Shown: positions 17,181 to 27,272, numbered from the stretch's first letter. The stretch: 64,000 nt of DNA from Allorhodoferax sp032337135 (GCF_032337135.1 NZ_JAVXZZ010000002.1:310001-374000), one strand, 5' to 3'. The notes: a model not told the origin generated them from the sequence alone. A program made the numbers and translations.

Positions 17181-17665
17181 TCTCTGAATCTATGAAGGCG
17201 CGCTTTGCGCGCGAAGTCGCCAAGTACCCTGCCGAGCAGGCGCAGTCTGCTGTGATGGCCTGTCTGGCCATCATCCAGCAGGAGTTGGGCCATGTGAGTC
17301 CCGAGAGCGAGGCTGAGCTGGGTGCCTACCTGGGCATGCCCGCCATGGCTGTGCATGAAGTTACCACCTTCTACAACATGTACAACCAGACGCCGGTGGG
17401 CAAGTACAAGCTCAACGTCTGTACCAATCTGCCGTGCCAGTTGCGTGACGGTGTCAAGACCCTGCAATACCTGGAAAAGAAGCTCGGTATCTCCATGGGA
17501 GAGACCACGGCCGATGGCCTGTTCACGCTGCAGCAAAGCGAATGCCTGGGCGCCTGTGCCGACTCGCCGGTGATGCTGGTCAACGACCGCAGCATGTGCA
17601 GTTTCATGTCCGAAGAGCGCATCGACCAATTGGTGGATGGACTCAAGGCTGCCGAGGGCAAATGA
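17177..17665 (+). CDS. nuoE: NADH-quinone oxidoreductase subunit E
   Basis: A 162-residue thioredoxin-like subunit of the NADH-dehydrogenase module with [2Fe-2S] cluster N1a. The ligands C82 and C87 (VCTNLPC) and C123 and C127 (CLGAC) are present. Together with NuoF it forms the NADH-oxidising tip. Start ATG overlaps the nuoD stop; its own stop overlaps the nuoF start. Confidence 0.97.
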   Translation: MISESMKARFAREVAKYPAEQAQSAVMACLAIIQQELGHVSPESEAELGAYLGMPAMAVHEVTTFYNMYNQTPVGKYKLNVCTNLPCQLRDGVKTLQYLEKKLGISMGETTADGLFTLQQSECLGACADSPVMLVNDRSMCSFMSEERIDQLVDGLKAAEGK

Positions 17666-19017
17666 TGAGCGTCCAGAATCTGCTGAACCAGTTTGCCTCC
17701 ACCGGCAATGAGACCTGTTTCCATGGTCGCCACATCAATCCGCAAATCTATGCAGACCTCACCGGCAGCAACTGGTCCCTGAAGGACTATGTGGCCCGCG
17801 GTGGCTACCAGGCCCTGCGCAAGATCCTGGGTCAGGACGGCGGTGCCGGCATGACCCAGGACCAAGTCATTGCCACCGTCAAGGAATCCGCCTTGCGCGG
17901 CCGCGGTGGTGCAGGCTTTCCGACGGGTCTGAAGTGGAGCTTCATGCCGCGCCAGTTTCCGGGACAGAAGTACCTGGTCTGCAACTCGGACGAGGGAGAG
18001 CCTGGAACCTGCAAGGACCGCGACATCCTGATGTTCAACCCCCATATCGTGATCGAAGGCATGGCCATCGCCGCCTATGCCATGGGGATCAACGTTGGCT
18101 ACAACTACATCCACGGCGAAATCTTCCAGGTCTACGACCGCTTCGAAGCGGCGTTGGAAGAAGCCCGTGCCGCCGGGTACCTCGGCAACAACATCCTGGG
18201 TTCGAGCTTCAGCTTCCAGTTGCACGCCGCCCACGGTTTTGGTGCCTACATCTGTGGCGAGGAGACGGCATTGCTGGAGTCGCTGGAAGGCAAGAAGGGC
18301 CAGCCGCGCTTCAAGCCGCCGTTCCCGGCCAGCTTCGGCCTCTACGGCAAGCCCACCACCATCAACAACACCGAGACCTTTGCTGCCGTGCCCTGGATCA
18401 TTCGCAACGGTGGCCAAGCCTATCTGCAGTGTGGCAAGCCCAACAACGGCGGCACCAAGATATTCTCGGTCAGCGGTGATGTGGAGCGCCCCGGCAACTA
18501 CGAAATTCCCATGGGTACCCCGTTCTCCACGTTGCTGGAACTGGCGGGTGGCGTGCGCAAGGGCCGTCAACTCAAGGCAGTGATTCCCGGTGGCTCGTCT
18601 TCGCCCGTGTTGCCGGCGTCGATCATGATGGAATGTACGATGGACTACGACTCCATTGCCAAGGCTGGCTCCATGCTCGGTTCTGGCGCATTGATCGTCA
18701 TGGACGACTCGCGCTGCATGGTGAAGGCGCTGCAGCGTCTGAGCTACTTCTACATGCACGAGTCGTGCGGTCAGTGCACGCCCTGCCGCGAAGGTACGGG
18801 TTGGTTGTCACGCATGGTTGACCGCATCGAAGCAGGGCAGGGGCGTCCGAGCGACATGGACTTGCTGGACAACGTGGCCGAGAACATCCAGGGACGCACC
18901 ATCTGTGCACTGGGTGATGCGGCAGCCATGCCTGTGCGCGCCATGATCAAGCACTACCGCCATGAATTCGAGCACCACGTGACACACAAGTCCTGTCTCG
19001 TCCCTGCATCCATTTGA
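17662..19017 (+). CDS. nuoF: NADH-quinone oxidoreductase subunit F
   Basis: A 451-residue flavoprotein that oxidises NADH. FMN site RGRGGAGFPTGLKW near residue 75, NADH-binding ICGEETALLESLEG near 200, and the [4Fe-4S] N3 motif SCGQCTPCREGTGW near 370 with a distal Cys (TICALGD). The start is ATG 17662 in a four-base overlap with nuoE; ATG 17665 directly follows and could also be used. Confidence 0.97.
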   Translation: MMSVQNLLNQFASTGNETCFHGRHINPQIYADLTGSNWSLKDYVARGGYQALRKILGQDGGAGMTQDQVIATVKESALRGRGGAGFPTGLKWSFMPRQFPGQKYLVCNSDEGEPGTCKDRDILMFNPHIVIEGMAIAAYAMGINVGYNYIHGEIFQVYDRFEAALEEARAAGYLGNNILGSSFSFQLHAAHGFGAYICGEETALLESLEGKKGQPRFKPPFPASFGLYGKPTTINNTETFAAVPWIIRNGGQAYLQCGKPNNGGTKIFSVSGDVERPGNYEIPMGTPFSTLLELAGGVRKGRQLKAVIPGGSSSPVLPASIMMECTMDYDSIAKAGSMLGSGALIVMDDSRCMVKALQRLSYFYMHESCGQCTPCREGTGWLSRMVDRIEAGQGRPSDMDLLDNVAENIQGRTICALGDAAAMPVRAMIKHYRHEFEHHVTHKSCLVPASI

Positions 19018-19029
19018 GTGGGTCTGAAG

Positions 19030-21144
19030 ATGATTGAAATCGAACTGGACGGAAAAAAGGTCGAAGTCACCGAAGGCAGCATGGTGATGCATGCGGCCGA
19101 GAAGGCTGGCACCTACATTCCGCATTTCTGCTACCACAAGAAACTCAGCATCGCGGCCAGCTGCCGCATGTGCCTGGTCGACGTCGAGAAGATGCCCAAG
19201 CCCATGCCTGCCTGTGCCACCCCGGTGACCCAGGGCATGGTGGTGCGCACCAAGAGCGACAAGGCCATCAAGGCGCAACAGTCCGTGATGGAGTTCCTGC
19301 TGATCAACCACCCGCTGGATTGCCCGATCTGCGATCAGGGCGGCGAGTGCCAGTTGCAGGATTTGGCCGTCGGTTACGGCGGTACGAAATCGCGCTACGA
19401 GGAAGAGAAGCGCGTGGTCGAGCACAAGGACGTCGGGCCCCTGATCTCCATGGAGGAGATGAGCCGCTGCATCCATTGCACGCGTTGCGTGCGCTTTGGT
19501 CAGGAACTGGCGGGCGTCATGGAACTGGGCATGTCGCACCGTGGTGAGCATGCCGAGATTGAAACCTTTGTCGGCGCCACCATCGATTCCGAAGTGTCGG
19601 GCAACATGATTGACCTGTGCCCAGTGGGTGCACTGACCAGCAAACCTTTCCGCTACAGCGCCCGTACCTGGGAGTTGTCGCGCCGCAAGTCCGTCAGCCC
19701 CCATGACAGCACCGGTGCCAACCTGATCGTCCAGGTCAAGAACCACCGCGTGATGCGCGTAGTGCCGCTGGAAAACGACGCTGTCAACGAATGCTGGCTG
19801 GCCGACCGCGATCGCTTCTCCTACGAGGCGCTCAATGGTGAAGACCGCCTGACCAAACCAATGCTCAAGCAGGATGGTCAATGGCGTGAGGTGGATTGGC
19901 AGACGGCCCTGGAATACGTGGCCAACGGCCTGAAGGACATCGCCGCCGACCATGGCGCCAATGCGGTGGGTGCCTTGGTCAGCCCGCACAGCACGCTCGA
20001 AGAAGTCCAGTTGCTGACACAGCTGGTCCACGGTCTCGGCAGCGCAAGTGTGGACTATCGCCTGCGCAATGCGCAGTTTGCTGCGCCCAGTGGTGTTCGT
20101 TACCTGGGCATGGATATCGCCGCTTTGTCCGAGTTGCAAAGCGTCCTGGTCGTGGGCTCGAACCTGCGCAAGGATCATCCCTTGTTTGCCATGCGCGTAC
20201 GCCACGCAGCACGCAAGGGCTGCCAGGTCCATCGCCTGCTCGCCAGCGAGCAGGACTGGGCTTTGCCGGTACGCCACAGCGTGCTTGCGCCCACAGCGAA
20301 GTGGGTCAGTGCACTGGCAGGGATCGCCAGCGCGGTAGCTGCCATCAAGGGTGTTTCAGCGCCGGTGGCTGCGACCGCCGATGCAACGGCACAAGCAATC
20401 GCCCAGTCGTTGTTGGCAGGTGAGCGCAAGGCTGTCTTGCTGGGCAATGCGGCTGCGCACCACCCCGCGTTCGAGAGCCTGCTGCGTCTGGCCAACTGGA
20501 TCGGAGAACAGACGGGTGCCAAGGTGGGTGTGCTGACCGAAGCCGCCAATACCGTCGGTGCCCAACTGGTCGGTGCCCAACCGCGCGAAGGCGGTTTGAA
20601 TGCGGCCCAAATGCTGTCCGGTGCTGCCAAGGCCGTGGTGCTCTTCAACGTTGAGCCCGGCGCCGATACCGCGGGATCTTCTGCTGGCTTGGCCAACGCC
20701 GACATGGTCGTCACACTGAGCCCGTTCAAGACCAATCTGGATATCAGCGACGTGCTGCTGCCCATCGCCCCCTTCACCGAAACGTCGGGCACCTTTGTCA
20801 ATGCCGAGGGGCGTGCCCAAGGCTTCCACGCCGTGGTCAAGCCATTGGGTGATACCCGTCCAGGCTGGAAGGTCCTGCGCGTTCTGGGCAATGTGCTGGG
20901 ACTGGATGGCTTCCAGCAGGTGTCTTCCCAGCAGGTGTACGAGCAGATCTGCGCTGCCGGCCGCATCGATGCGCAAACCGGTCGCGCAGCAGGGTTGTCG
21001 AACCAGAATGACGCTGCCATCGACCTGTCTGAACAGGCTGTGGCACCGGTCAGTGCATCGATCTACCAGTTGGATGGCTTGGTGCGGCGCGCCGCATCCT
21101 TGCAGGCTACGGCGGACGGTCGTCAGGAGGGAGTACAAGCATGA
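19030..21144 (+). CDS. nuoG: NADH-quinone oxidoreductase subunit G
   Basis: A 704-residue molybdopterin-oxidoreductase-like subunit. N-terminal [2Fe-2S] N1b ligands are in YIPHFCYHKK, CRMC and PACATPV; the His/Cys N5 motif is HPLDCPICDQGGECQLQD; N4 is CIHCTRCVRFGQE with a distant CPVGALTSKPF. The remaining ~480 residues keep the molybdopterin enzyme fold with no visible cofactor role. ATG 19030 (MIEIELDGKKVEV) was preferred to a GTG four codons earlier. It overlaps nuoH by four bases. Confidence 0.97.
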   Translation: MIEIELDGKKVEVTEGSMVMHAAEKAGTYIPHFCYHKKLSIAASCRMCLVDVEKMPKPMPACATPVTQGMVVRTKSDKAIKAQQSVMEFLLINHPLDCPICDQGGECQLQDLAVGYGGTKSRYEEEKRVVEHKDVGPLISMEEMSRCIHCTRCVRFGQELAGVMELGMSHRGEHAEIETFVGATIDSEVSGNMIDLCPVGALTSKPFRYSARTWELSRRKSVSPHDSTGANLIVQVKNHRVMRVVPLENDAVNECWLADRDRFSYEALNGEDRLTKPMLKQDGQWREVDWQTALEYVANGLKDIAADHGANAVGALVSPHSTLEEVQLLTQLVHGLGSASVDYRLRNAQFAAPSGVRYLGMDIAALSELQSVLVVGSNLRKDHPLFAMRVRHAARKGCQVHRLLASEQDWALPVRHSVLAPTAKWVSALAGIASAVAAIKGVSAPVAATADATAQAIAQSLLAGERKAVLLGNAAAHHPAFESLLRLANWIGEQTGAKVGVLTEAANTVGAQLVGAQPREGGLNAAQMLSGAAKAVVLFNVEPGADTAGSSAGLANADMVVTLSPFKTNLDISDVLLPIAPFTETSGTFVNAEGRAQGFHAVVKPLGDTRPGWKVLRVLGNVLGLDGFQQVSSQQVYEQICAAGRIDAQTGRAAGLSNQNDAAIDLSEQAVAPVSASIYQLDGLVRRAASLQATADGRQEGVQA

Positions 21145-22223
21145 TCGACGCACTCTACAACGGCGGCTTGGCGCTGTCTTCCGATCCTCGCTGGGTTGAA
21201 ATTGGCTGGCCGGTGGTCTGGACCTTGCTCAAAATTGTGGCGGTCGTTTTGCCGCTAATGGGAGCCGTCGCCTATGCCACGCTGTGGGAACGCAAGTTCC
21301 TGGGCTGGATGCAGGTTCGTGTGGGCCCGAACCGCGTGGGCCCGTGGGGCCTGCTGCAACCGATTGCCGACGCCTTCAAGTTGCTGACCAAGGAAATCCT
21401 GGTTCCCTCGATGGCCAACAAGGGGTTGTTCTTCATTGGCCCCATCCTGACCATCATGCCGGCCATGGCTGCCTGGGCCGTGGTGCCCTTCGGACCTGAC
21501 GTGGCACTGGCCAACATCAATGCAGGTCTGCTGTTTGTGATGGCCATCACGTCCATGGAGGTCTATGGCATCGTCATCTCCGGTTGGGCCTCGAACTCCA
21601 AGTACGCCTTCCTGGGCGCTCTGCGCGCATCGGCGCAGATGGTGAGCTACGAAATTGCCATGGGCTTCTGCCTGGTGATCGTGCTTATGGTCACTGGCAG
21701 CATGAATCTTACCGACATCGTGATGACACAGGCCAAGGGCACGTTTGCGTCCGCCGGACTGGGCGTGCTGTCCTGGAACTGGCTGCCGCTGCTGCCCATC
21801 TTCGTGATCTACATCGTGTCGGGCCTGGCCGAGACCAACCGCCACCCGTTTGACGTGGTCGAGGGTGAAGCCGAAATCGTGGCTGGACACATGGTCGAGT
21901 ACTCGGGCATGTCCTATGCGATGTTCTACTTGGCGGAATACGCCAACATGTGGCTGGTGTCCATCCTGGCATCGGTGATGTTTCTCGGTGGCTGGCTGGC
22001 ACCGTTCAGCAGCCCGCTGACCGACTGGATCCCGGGCTGGATCTGGCTCGGTGCCAAGACCTTCTTCATCCTGAGTTTTTTCATCTGGGTCCGTGCCACT
22101 TTCCCGCGCTACCGCTATGACCAGATCATGCGTCTGGGTTGGAAGGTGTTCATTCCCCTGACCCTGGTTTGGTTGATGGTGGTGGGTATCTGGCTGCAGA
22201 CACCCTTCAACATCTGGAAGTGA
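21141..22223 (+). CDS. nuoH: NADH-quinone oxidoreductase subunit H
   Basis: A 360-residue membrane subunit (eight to nine TM helices) that docks the Q-module and forms the quinone tunnel and first half-channel. The conserved cytosolic loops are visible: ERKFLGWMQVRVGPNRVGP near residue 50, and GLAETNRHPFDVVEGEAE near 230 with its cluster of acidic residues. Start lies in the ATGA overlap with nuoG. Confidence 0.98.
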   Translation: MIDALYNGGLALSSDPRWVEIGWPVVWTLLKIVAVVLPLMGAVAYATLWERKFLGWMQVRVGPNRVGPWGLLQPIADAFKLLTKEILVPSMANKGLFFIGPILTIMPAMAAWAVVPFGPDVALANINAGLLFVMAITSMEVYGIVISGWASNSKYAFLGALRASAQMVSYEIAMGFCLVIVLMVTGSMNLTDIVMTQAKGTFASAGLGVLSWNWLPLLPIFVIYIVSGLAETNRHPFDVVEGEAEIVAGHMVEYSGMSYAMFYLAEYANMWLVSILASVMFLGGWLAPFSSPLTDWIPGWIWLGAKTFFILSFFIWVRATFPRYRYDQIMRLGWKVFIPLTLVWLMVVGIWLQTPFNIWK

Positions 22224-22233
22224 GGACGTGTCC

Positions 22234-22755
22234 ATGTCCAATCAAAGCATCTCGCGTACTGCTGCTCCGTTTTCCCTGGGCGATTTTCTGCGCAGCTTTC
22301 TGCTGCTGGAATTGTTCAAGGGCCTGGCATTGACCGGGCGCTACCTGTTCCGCCCCAAGGTCACGCTTCAGTACCCTGAAGAAAAGACCCCGCTGTCGCC
22401 GCGTTTCCGTGGGCTGCACGCCTTGCGTCGCTACGAGAACGGTGAAGAGCGCTGCATTGCCTGCAAGCTGTGCGAGGCCGTGTGCCCCGCCATGGCGATC
22501 ACCATCGAGTCGACGGTGCGCGAGGACGGTACCCGTCGCACCAGCCGCTATGACATCGACCTGACCAAGTGCATCTTCTGCGGCTTCTGCGAAGAAAGCT
22601 GCCCGGTGGACTCGATTGTGGAGACCCACATTTTCGAGTACCACGGCGAAAAGCGCGGTGACCTGTACTTCACCAAGGAAATGCTGCTGGCGGTGGGTGA
22701 CAAGTACGAAAAAGAAATCGCGGCCAACAAGCAGGCCGACGCCAAATACCGCTAA
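22234..22755 (+). CDS. nuoI: NADH-quinone oxidoreductase subunit I
   Basis: A 173-residue ferredoxin-like subunit with two [4Fe-4S] clusters, N6a and N6b. Motifs CIACKLCEAVCP (near residue 70) and CIFCGFCEESCP (near 109) supply all eight ligands. An N-terminal amphipathic helix anchors it to the membrane arm. I chose ATG 22234, seven bases after AGGA, over a GTG two codons earlier. Confidence 0.97.
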   Translation: MSNQSISRTAAPFSLGDFLRSFLLLELFKGLALTGRYLFRPKVTLQYPEEKTPLSPRFRGLHALRRYENGEERCIACKLCEAVCPAMAITIESTVREDGTRRTSRYDIDLTKCIFCGFCEESCPVDSIVETHIFEYHGEKRGDLYFTKEMLLAVGDKYEKEIAANKQADAKYR

Positions 22756-22779
22756 CCGGACTACAGGATGTAACTTGTC

Positions 22780-23409
22780 ATGAACGTAACCACCGGTCTT
22801 TTCTACCTGTTTGCGGCAGTCATGCTGTTCGCGGCGTTCCGTACGATCACGGTGCGCAACCCGGTCCATGCGGCCTTGTTCCTCGTGCTGACCTTCTTCC
22901 AGGCCGCCGCCATCTGGATGCTGCTGAAGATGGAATTCCTGTCCATCACCCTGGTGCTGGTGTACGTCGGCGCGGTCATGGTCTTGTTCCTGTTCGTCGT
23001 GATGATGATGGACATCAACGTCGAAGCCTTGCGCGAAGGTTTCTGGAAACACTTCCCCCTGGCTGCGGTCGTCGGCGTGGTCATCGTGTTTGAAATGGCG
23101 CTGGTGCTGATGCCGATTCGCGTGGTCGAGTCCCCAGAAGCCCAGGCCATGGCCGCTGCAGCGTCCAACACCAAGGAGCTGGGCAAGCTGATGTTCACCA
23201 AGTACATCTACCCGCTGGAAATTGCGGCAGCGATCCTGCTGGTGGCCATGTTTGCGGCCATCGCGTTGACCTTGCGCGCGCGCAAGGACAGCAAGTACGT
23301 CGACCCCGCGGAGCAGGTACGTGTCAAGTCGCGCGACCGCATGGAAGTAGTGAAGATGGCACCCACCGTGCGTGAAGATGCCGCCGCTGCTGAAGGAGAA
23401 AAGTCATGA
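22780..23409 (+). CDS. nuoJ: NADH-quinone oxidoreductase subunit J
   Basis: A 209-residue membrane subunit with five TM helices; TM3 carries the conserved VYVGAVMVLFLFVVMM stretch with the pi-bulge and nearby charged residues of the central axis. The C-terminal ~40 residues after TM5 are a charged cytosolic tail (VRVKSRDRMEVVKMAPTVRE), longer than in E. coli. Stop overlaps nuoK by four bases. Confidence 0.96.
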   Translation: MNVTTGLFYLFAAVMLFAAFRTITVRNPVHAALFLVLTFFQAAAIWMLLKMEFLSITLVLVYVGAVMVLFLFVVMMMDINVEALREGFWKHFPLAAVVGVVIVFEMALVLMPIRVVESPEAQAMAAAASNTKELGKLMFTKYIYPLEIAAAILLVAMFAAIALTLRARKDSKYVDPAEQVRVKSRDRMEVVKMAPTVREDAAAAEGEKS

Positions 23410-23714
23410 CCATTACCCTGGGACACTACCTGACGCTGGGCGCGATGCTGTTTGCGCTGTCGGTGGTAGGCATCTTCCTGAACCGCCGCAACCTGATCGT
23501 GTTGCTGATGGCCATCGAACTGATGCTGCTGGCGGTGAACACCAATTTCGTGGCCTTCTCGCACTATCTGGGCGACCTGCAGGGCCAGGTATTTGTCTTC
23601 TTCATCCTGACCGTCGCTGCTGCGGAGTCGGCCATCGGCCTGGCCATTCTGGTGTTGCTGTTCCGTAACCGTTCGAGCATCAACGTCGAAGAGCTCAATT
23701 CGCTCAAGGGTTAA
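23406..23714 (+). CDS. nuoK: NADH-quinone oxidoreductase subunit K
   Basis: A 102-residue, three-TM subunit related to MrpC. Conserved membrane Glu residues are visible in LLMAIELMLLAVNTNF (TM2) and AAAESAIGLAILVLLFR (TM3); both are required for proton transfer in other complex I enzymes. It lies six bases before nuoL. Confidence 0.97.
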   Translation: MTITLGHYLTLGAMLFALSVVGIFLNRRNLIVLLMAIELMLLAVNTNFVAFSHYLGDLQGQVFVFFILTVAAAESAIGLAILVLLFRNRSSINVEELNSLKG

Positions 23715-23720
23715 TACGAT

Positions 23721-25760
23721 ATGAGTCAAACCTTGTCTGCAACCACCTTGCTTGCGGTGCCGCTGCTGCCCCTGGCAGGCTCCGCACTGGCGGGTATCTT
23801 CGGCACCAAGTTCGGTGGCAATATGTTCGGGCGCGCCGCCAGCCATACCTTCACCATTCTGGGTGTCCTGCTGGCGTTTGTGCTCTCGGCCATGACGCTC
23901 CAGTCGGTCATCAACGATGGTGCGCGTTTCAACGAGACCATCTACACCTGGATGGTGGTGGGCGGCCTGAAGATGGAAGTCGGCTTCATGGTCGATGGCC
24001 TCACGGCCATGATGATGTGCGTGGTGACCTTCGTGTCGCTGATGGTGCACATCTACACCATCGGCTACATGGAAGAGGACGACGGCTACAACCGTTTCTT
24101 CGCCTACATCTCGCTGTTCACCTTCTCCATGCTCATGCTGGTCATGAGCAACAACCTGCTGCAGCTGTTCTTCGGCTGGGAAGCTGTGGGTCTGGTGTCC
24201 TACCTGCTGATCGGCTTCTGGTTCAACAAACCAACCGCCATCTTCGCCAACATGAAGGCCTTCCTGGTCAACCGTGTCGGTGACTTCGGCTTCATCCTGG
24301 GCATCGGCCTGATCGCCGCCTATGCGGGTACGCTCAACTACACCGAGGTGTTTGCCGCTGCCCCCAACCTGGGTACCCTGGGCTTCCCGGGCACCGACTG
24401 GATGCTGATCACGGTCATCTGCATCTGCCTGTTCGTGGGTGCCATGGGTAAATCGGCCCAGTTTCCGCTGCACGTCTGGCTACCCGATTCGATGGAAGGT
24501 CCGACTCCGATCTCGGCACTGATCCACGCCGCGACCATGGTGACGGCCGGCATCTTCATGGTGGCCCGCATGTCGCCGCTGTACGAGTTGTCCGACACCG
24601 CGTTGAACTTCATCCTCGTCATCGGTTCGATCACCGCGCTGTTCATGGGCTTCCTGGGCATCATCCAGAACGACATCAAGCGCGTGGTGGCCTACTCCAC
24701 GCTGTCCCAGCTCGGTTACATGACCGTGGCCCTGGGTGCTTCTGCCTACTCGGTGGCCGTGTTCCATCTGATGACCCACGCCTTCTTCAAGGCCCTGCTG
24801 TTCCTCGGCGCCGGCTCGGTCATCATCGGCATGCACCATGACCAGGACATCCGCAACATGGGTGGCCTGCGCAAGTACATGCCCATCACCTGGATCACCT
24901 CGCTCTTGGGTTCGCTGGCCCTGATCGGTACGCCGTTCTTCAGCGGCTTCTACTCCAAGGACTCGATCATCGAAGCCGTGCACGCCAGCCACCTGCCGTT
25001 TGCCCACTATGCGTACTACGCCGTGATCATCGGCGTGTTCGTGACAGCGTTCTACAGCTTCCGCATGTACTTCATGGTGTTCCATGGCAAGGAGCACTTC
25101 CACCACAAGCCTTTCCCGGGTGAGCACGACCACCATGACGATGACCACGGTCATGGCCATGACCATACGCCGCACGAGAGCCCCTGGGTGGTGACTCTGC
25201 CGCTGGTGCTGCTGGCCATTCCGTCGGTGTTCATCGGCTACCTCACGATCCAGCCCATGCTGTTCGGTGACTTCTTCAGCGGTGCCATCGTCGTCAATGC
25301 CGAGCACCACCCCGCGATGGCGGAACTGGCCGAAGAGTTCCACAGTGCAGCGGCCATGGCCATGCATGCCTTTGTTACCTTGCCCTTCGCCCTGGCCCTG
25401 GGCGGCGTGGTGACGGCCTTCGTGTTCTACATGGTGGCGCCGAACATCCCTGCCGCCATCGGTCGTGCGCTGTCGCCGGTGGTGACCGTACTGGAAAACA
25501 AGTACTACATGGACTGGATCAACGAGAACATCCTGGCCCGTGCGGCCCGCGGTCTCGGCCTCGGTCTGTGGAAGGTGGGCGACCAGGCCATCATCGACGG
25601 CGCCGTTGTCAATGGCTCCTGGAAAGTGGTGGGCGCCGTGGCTGCCGTGGTGCGCCAGCTGCAGACTGGGTTCCTGTACCACTACGCACTGGTCATGGTA
25701 CTGGGTGTGTTTGCCTTGATGACTTGGTTCATGTGGCCTTATTTCGTCTGGCTCAAGTAG
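23721..25760 (+). CDS. nuoL: NADH-quinone oxidoreductase subunit L
   Basis: A 679-residue antiporter-like proton pump at the distal end of the membrane arm, with the long lateral helix at its C-terminus. LFFGWEAVGLVSYLLIGFWF includes the key Glu, and GKSAQFPLHVWLPDSMEGPT the conserved Lys and proline-broken helix. An unusual His/Asp-rich stretch lies near residues 457-487 (25090-25179) in a hydrophilic loop. It follows nuoK by six bases. Confidence 0.97.
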   Translation: MSQTLSATTLLAVPLLPLAGSALAGIFGTKFGGNMFGRAASHTFTILGVLLAFVLSAMTLQSVINDGARFNETIYTWMVVGGLKMEVGFMVDGLTAMMMCVVTFVSLMVHIYTIGYMEEDDGYNRFFAYISLFTFSMLMLVMSNNLLQLFFGWEAVGLVSYLLIGFWFNKPTAIFANMKAFLVNRVGDFGFILGIGLIAAYAGTLNYTEVFAAAPNLGTLGFPGTDWMLITVICICLFVGAMGKSAQFPLHVWLPDSMEGPTPISALIHAATMVTAGIFMVARMSPLYELSDTALNFILVIGSITALFMGFLGIIQNDIKRVVAYSTLSQLGYMTVALGASAYSVAVFHLMTHAFFKALLFLGAGSVIIGMHHDQDIRNMGGLRKYMPITWITSLLGSLALIGTPFFSGFYSKDSIIEAVHASHLPFAHYAYYAVIIGVFVTAFYSFRMYFMVFHGKEHFHHKPFPGEHDHHDDDHGHGHDHTPHESPWVVTLPLVLLAIPSVFIGYLTIQPMLFGDFFSGAIVVNAEHHPAMAELAEEFHSAAAMAMHAFVTLPFALALGGVVTAFVFYMVAPNIPAAIGRALSPVVTVLENKYYMDWINENILARAARGLGLGLWKVGDQAIIDGAVVNGSWKVVGAVAAVVRQLQTGFLYHYALVMVLGVFALMTWFMWPYFVWLK

Positions 25761-25772
25761 GAGAACAAGAAA

Positions 25773-27248
25773 ATGGGATTTTTGAGCCTTTCAATCTGGA
25801 TGCCGATCGTCTTCGGCGTGCTTCTGTTGGTCGTAGGCAAGGACGAAAACGCTGGCTTTGTGCGTGCCGTGGCTTTGCTGGGCGCACTGTGCAGCTTCGT
25901 GGTGACCCTGCCGCTGTACATCAATTTCGAAATCGGCTCGGCGGCCATGCAGTTCGTCGAGAAGGCGCCATGGATCGGCCGCTTCAACATCTACTACCAC
26001 CTCGGCGTTGACGGCATCTCCATGTGGTTCGTGCTGCTGACCTCGTTCATCACCGTGATCGTGGTGCTGGCCGGCTGGGAAGTGATTACCGAGCGTGTCA
26101 ACCAGTACATGGGCGCCTTCCTGATCCTCAGTGGCCTGATGATCGGCGTGTTCTCCGCACTGGACGGCATGCTGTTCTATGTGTTCTTCGAAGCCACGCT
26201 GATCCCGATGTACCTCATCATCGGCGTCTGGGGTGGTCCGAACAAGATCTACGCCGCCTTCAAGTTCTTCCTCTACACCCTGTTGGGTTCGCTGCTGACG
26301 CTGGTTGCGCTGATCTATCTCTACATCCAGGCCCGAGGCAGCTTCGATATCGCCACGTGGCATGCGCTGCCCCTGACCATGCAGGAGCAAACCCTGCTGT
26401 TCTTCGCCTTCTTCACCGCCTTTGCCGTGAAGGTTCCGATGTGGCCGGTGCACACCTGGTTGCCCGACGTGCACGTGGAAGCGCCTACCGGTGGCTCTGC
26501 CGTGCTGGCGGCCATCATGCTCAAGCTCGGTGCCTACGGCTTCCTTCGGTTCTCCATGCCGATCGCCCCGGACGCGTCGCGCGAATGGGCCTGGTTCATC
26601 ATCGCGCTGTCACTGGTGGCTGTGGTCTACGTGGGTCTGGTGGCCATGGTGCAACAGGACATGAAGAAACTGGTGGCCTATTCGTCGGTCGCCCACATGG
26701 GTTTCGTGACCCTGGGCTTCTTCATCTTCAATGAACTGGGCATTTCGGGTGGCCTGGTGCAGATGATTGCCCACGGCTTTGTGTCCGCTGCCATGTTCCT
26801 GTCCATTGGCGTGCTGTACGACCGTGTGCATTCGCGCCAGATTGCGAGCTACGGGGGCGTGGTGAACACCATGCCCAAGTTCGCGGCCTTTGCCCTGCTG
26901 TTCTCCATGGCCAACTGCGGCCTGCCGGGCACTGCCGGGTTCGTGGGCGAGTGGATGGTGATCCTGGGCGCCGTGAAGTACAACTTCTGGATCGGATTCG
27001 CCGCCGCTTCCGCATTGATCTTTGGCGCGGCCTACACCTTGTGGATGTTCAAGCGTGTCTACCTGGGCGCTGTGGCGAATGACGACGTCAAGGGTCTGAC
27101 CGACATCGGTGCGCGTGAATTCACGATCATGCTGCTGCTGGCCCTGGCGACCCTGGGCATGGGCCTGTACCCCAAGGTGTTTACCGACGTGATGGATGCC
27201 TCTGTCATGCAACTGCTGCAACAGGTGAGCGCAAGCAAGCTGCAATAA
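25773..27248 (+). CDS. nuoM: NADH-quinone oxidoreductase subunit M
   Basis: A 491-residue, 14-TM antiporter-like subunit. Key motifs are FFEATLIPMYLIIGVWGG, with the essential Glu of TM5, and KVPMWPVHTWLPDVHVEAPT, with the Lys of TM7 and the broken helix. Length is normal. The gap to nuoL is 12 bases and to nuoN 24 bases. Confidence 0.97.
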   Translation: MGFLSLSIWMPIVFGVLLLVVGKDENAGFVRAVALLGALCSFVVTLPLYINFEIGSAAMQFVEKAPWIGRFNIYYHLGVDGISMWFVLLTSFITVIVVLAGWEVITERVNQYMGAFLILSGLMIGVFSALDGMLFYVFFEATLIPMYLIIGVWGGPNKIYAAFKFFLYTLLGSLLTLVALIYLYIQARGSFDIATWHALPLTMQEQTLLFFAFFTAFAVKVPMWPVHTWLPDVHVEAPTGGSAVLAAIMLKLGAYGFLRFSMPIAPDASREWAWFIIALSLVAVVYVGLVAMVQQDMKKLVAYSSVAHMGFVTLGFFIFNELGISGGLVQMIAHGFVSAAMFLSIGVLYDRVHSRQIASYGGVVNTMPKFAAFALLFSMANCGLPGTAGFVGEWMVILGAVKYNFWIGFAAASALIFGAAYTLWMFKRVYLGAVANDDVKGLTDIGAREFTIMLLLALATLGMGLYPKVFTDVMDASVMQLLQQVSASKLQ

Positions 27249-27272
27249 CCGGTTGGGAACGAGAGCGAAAAA

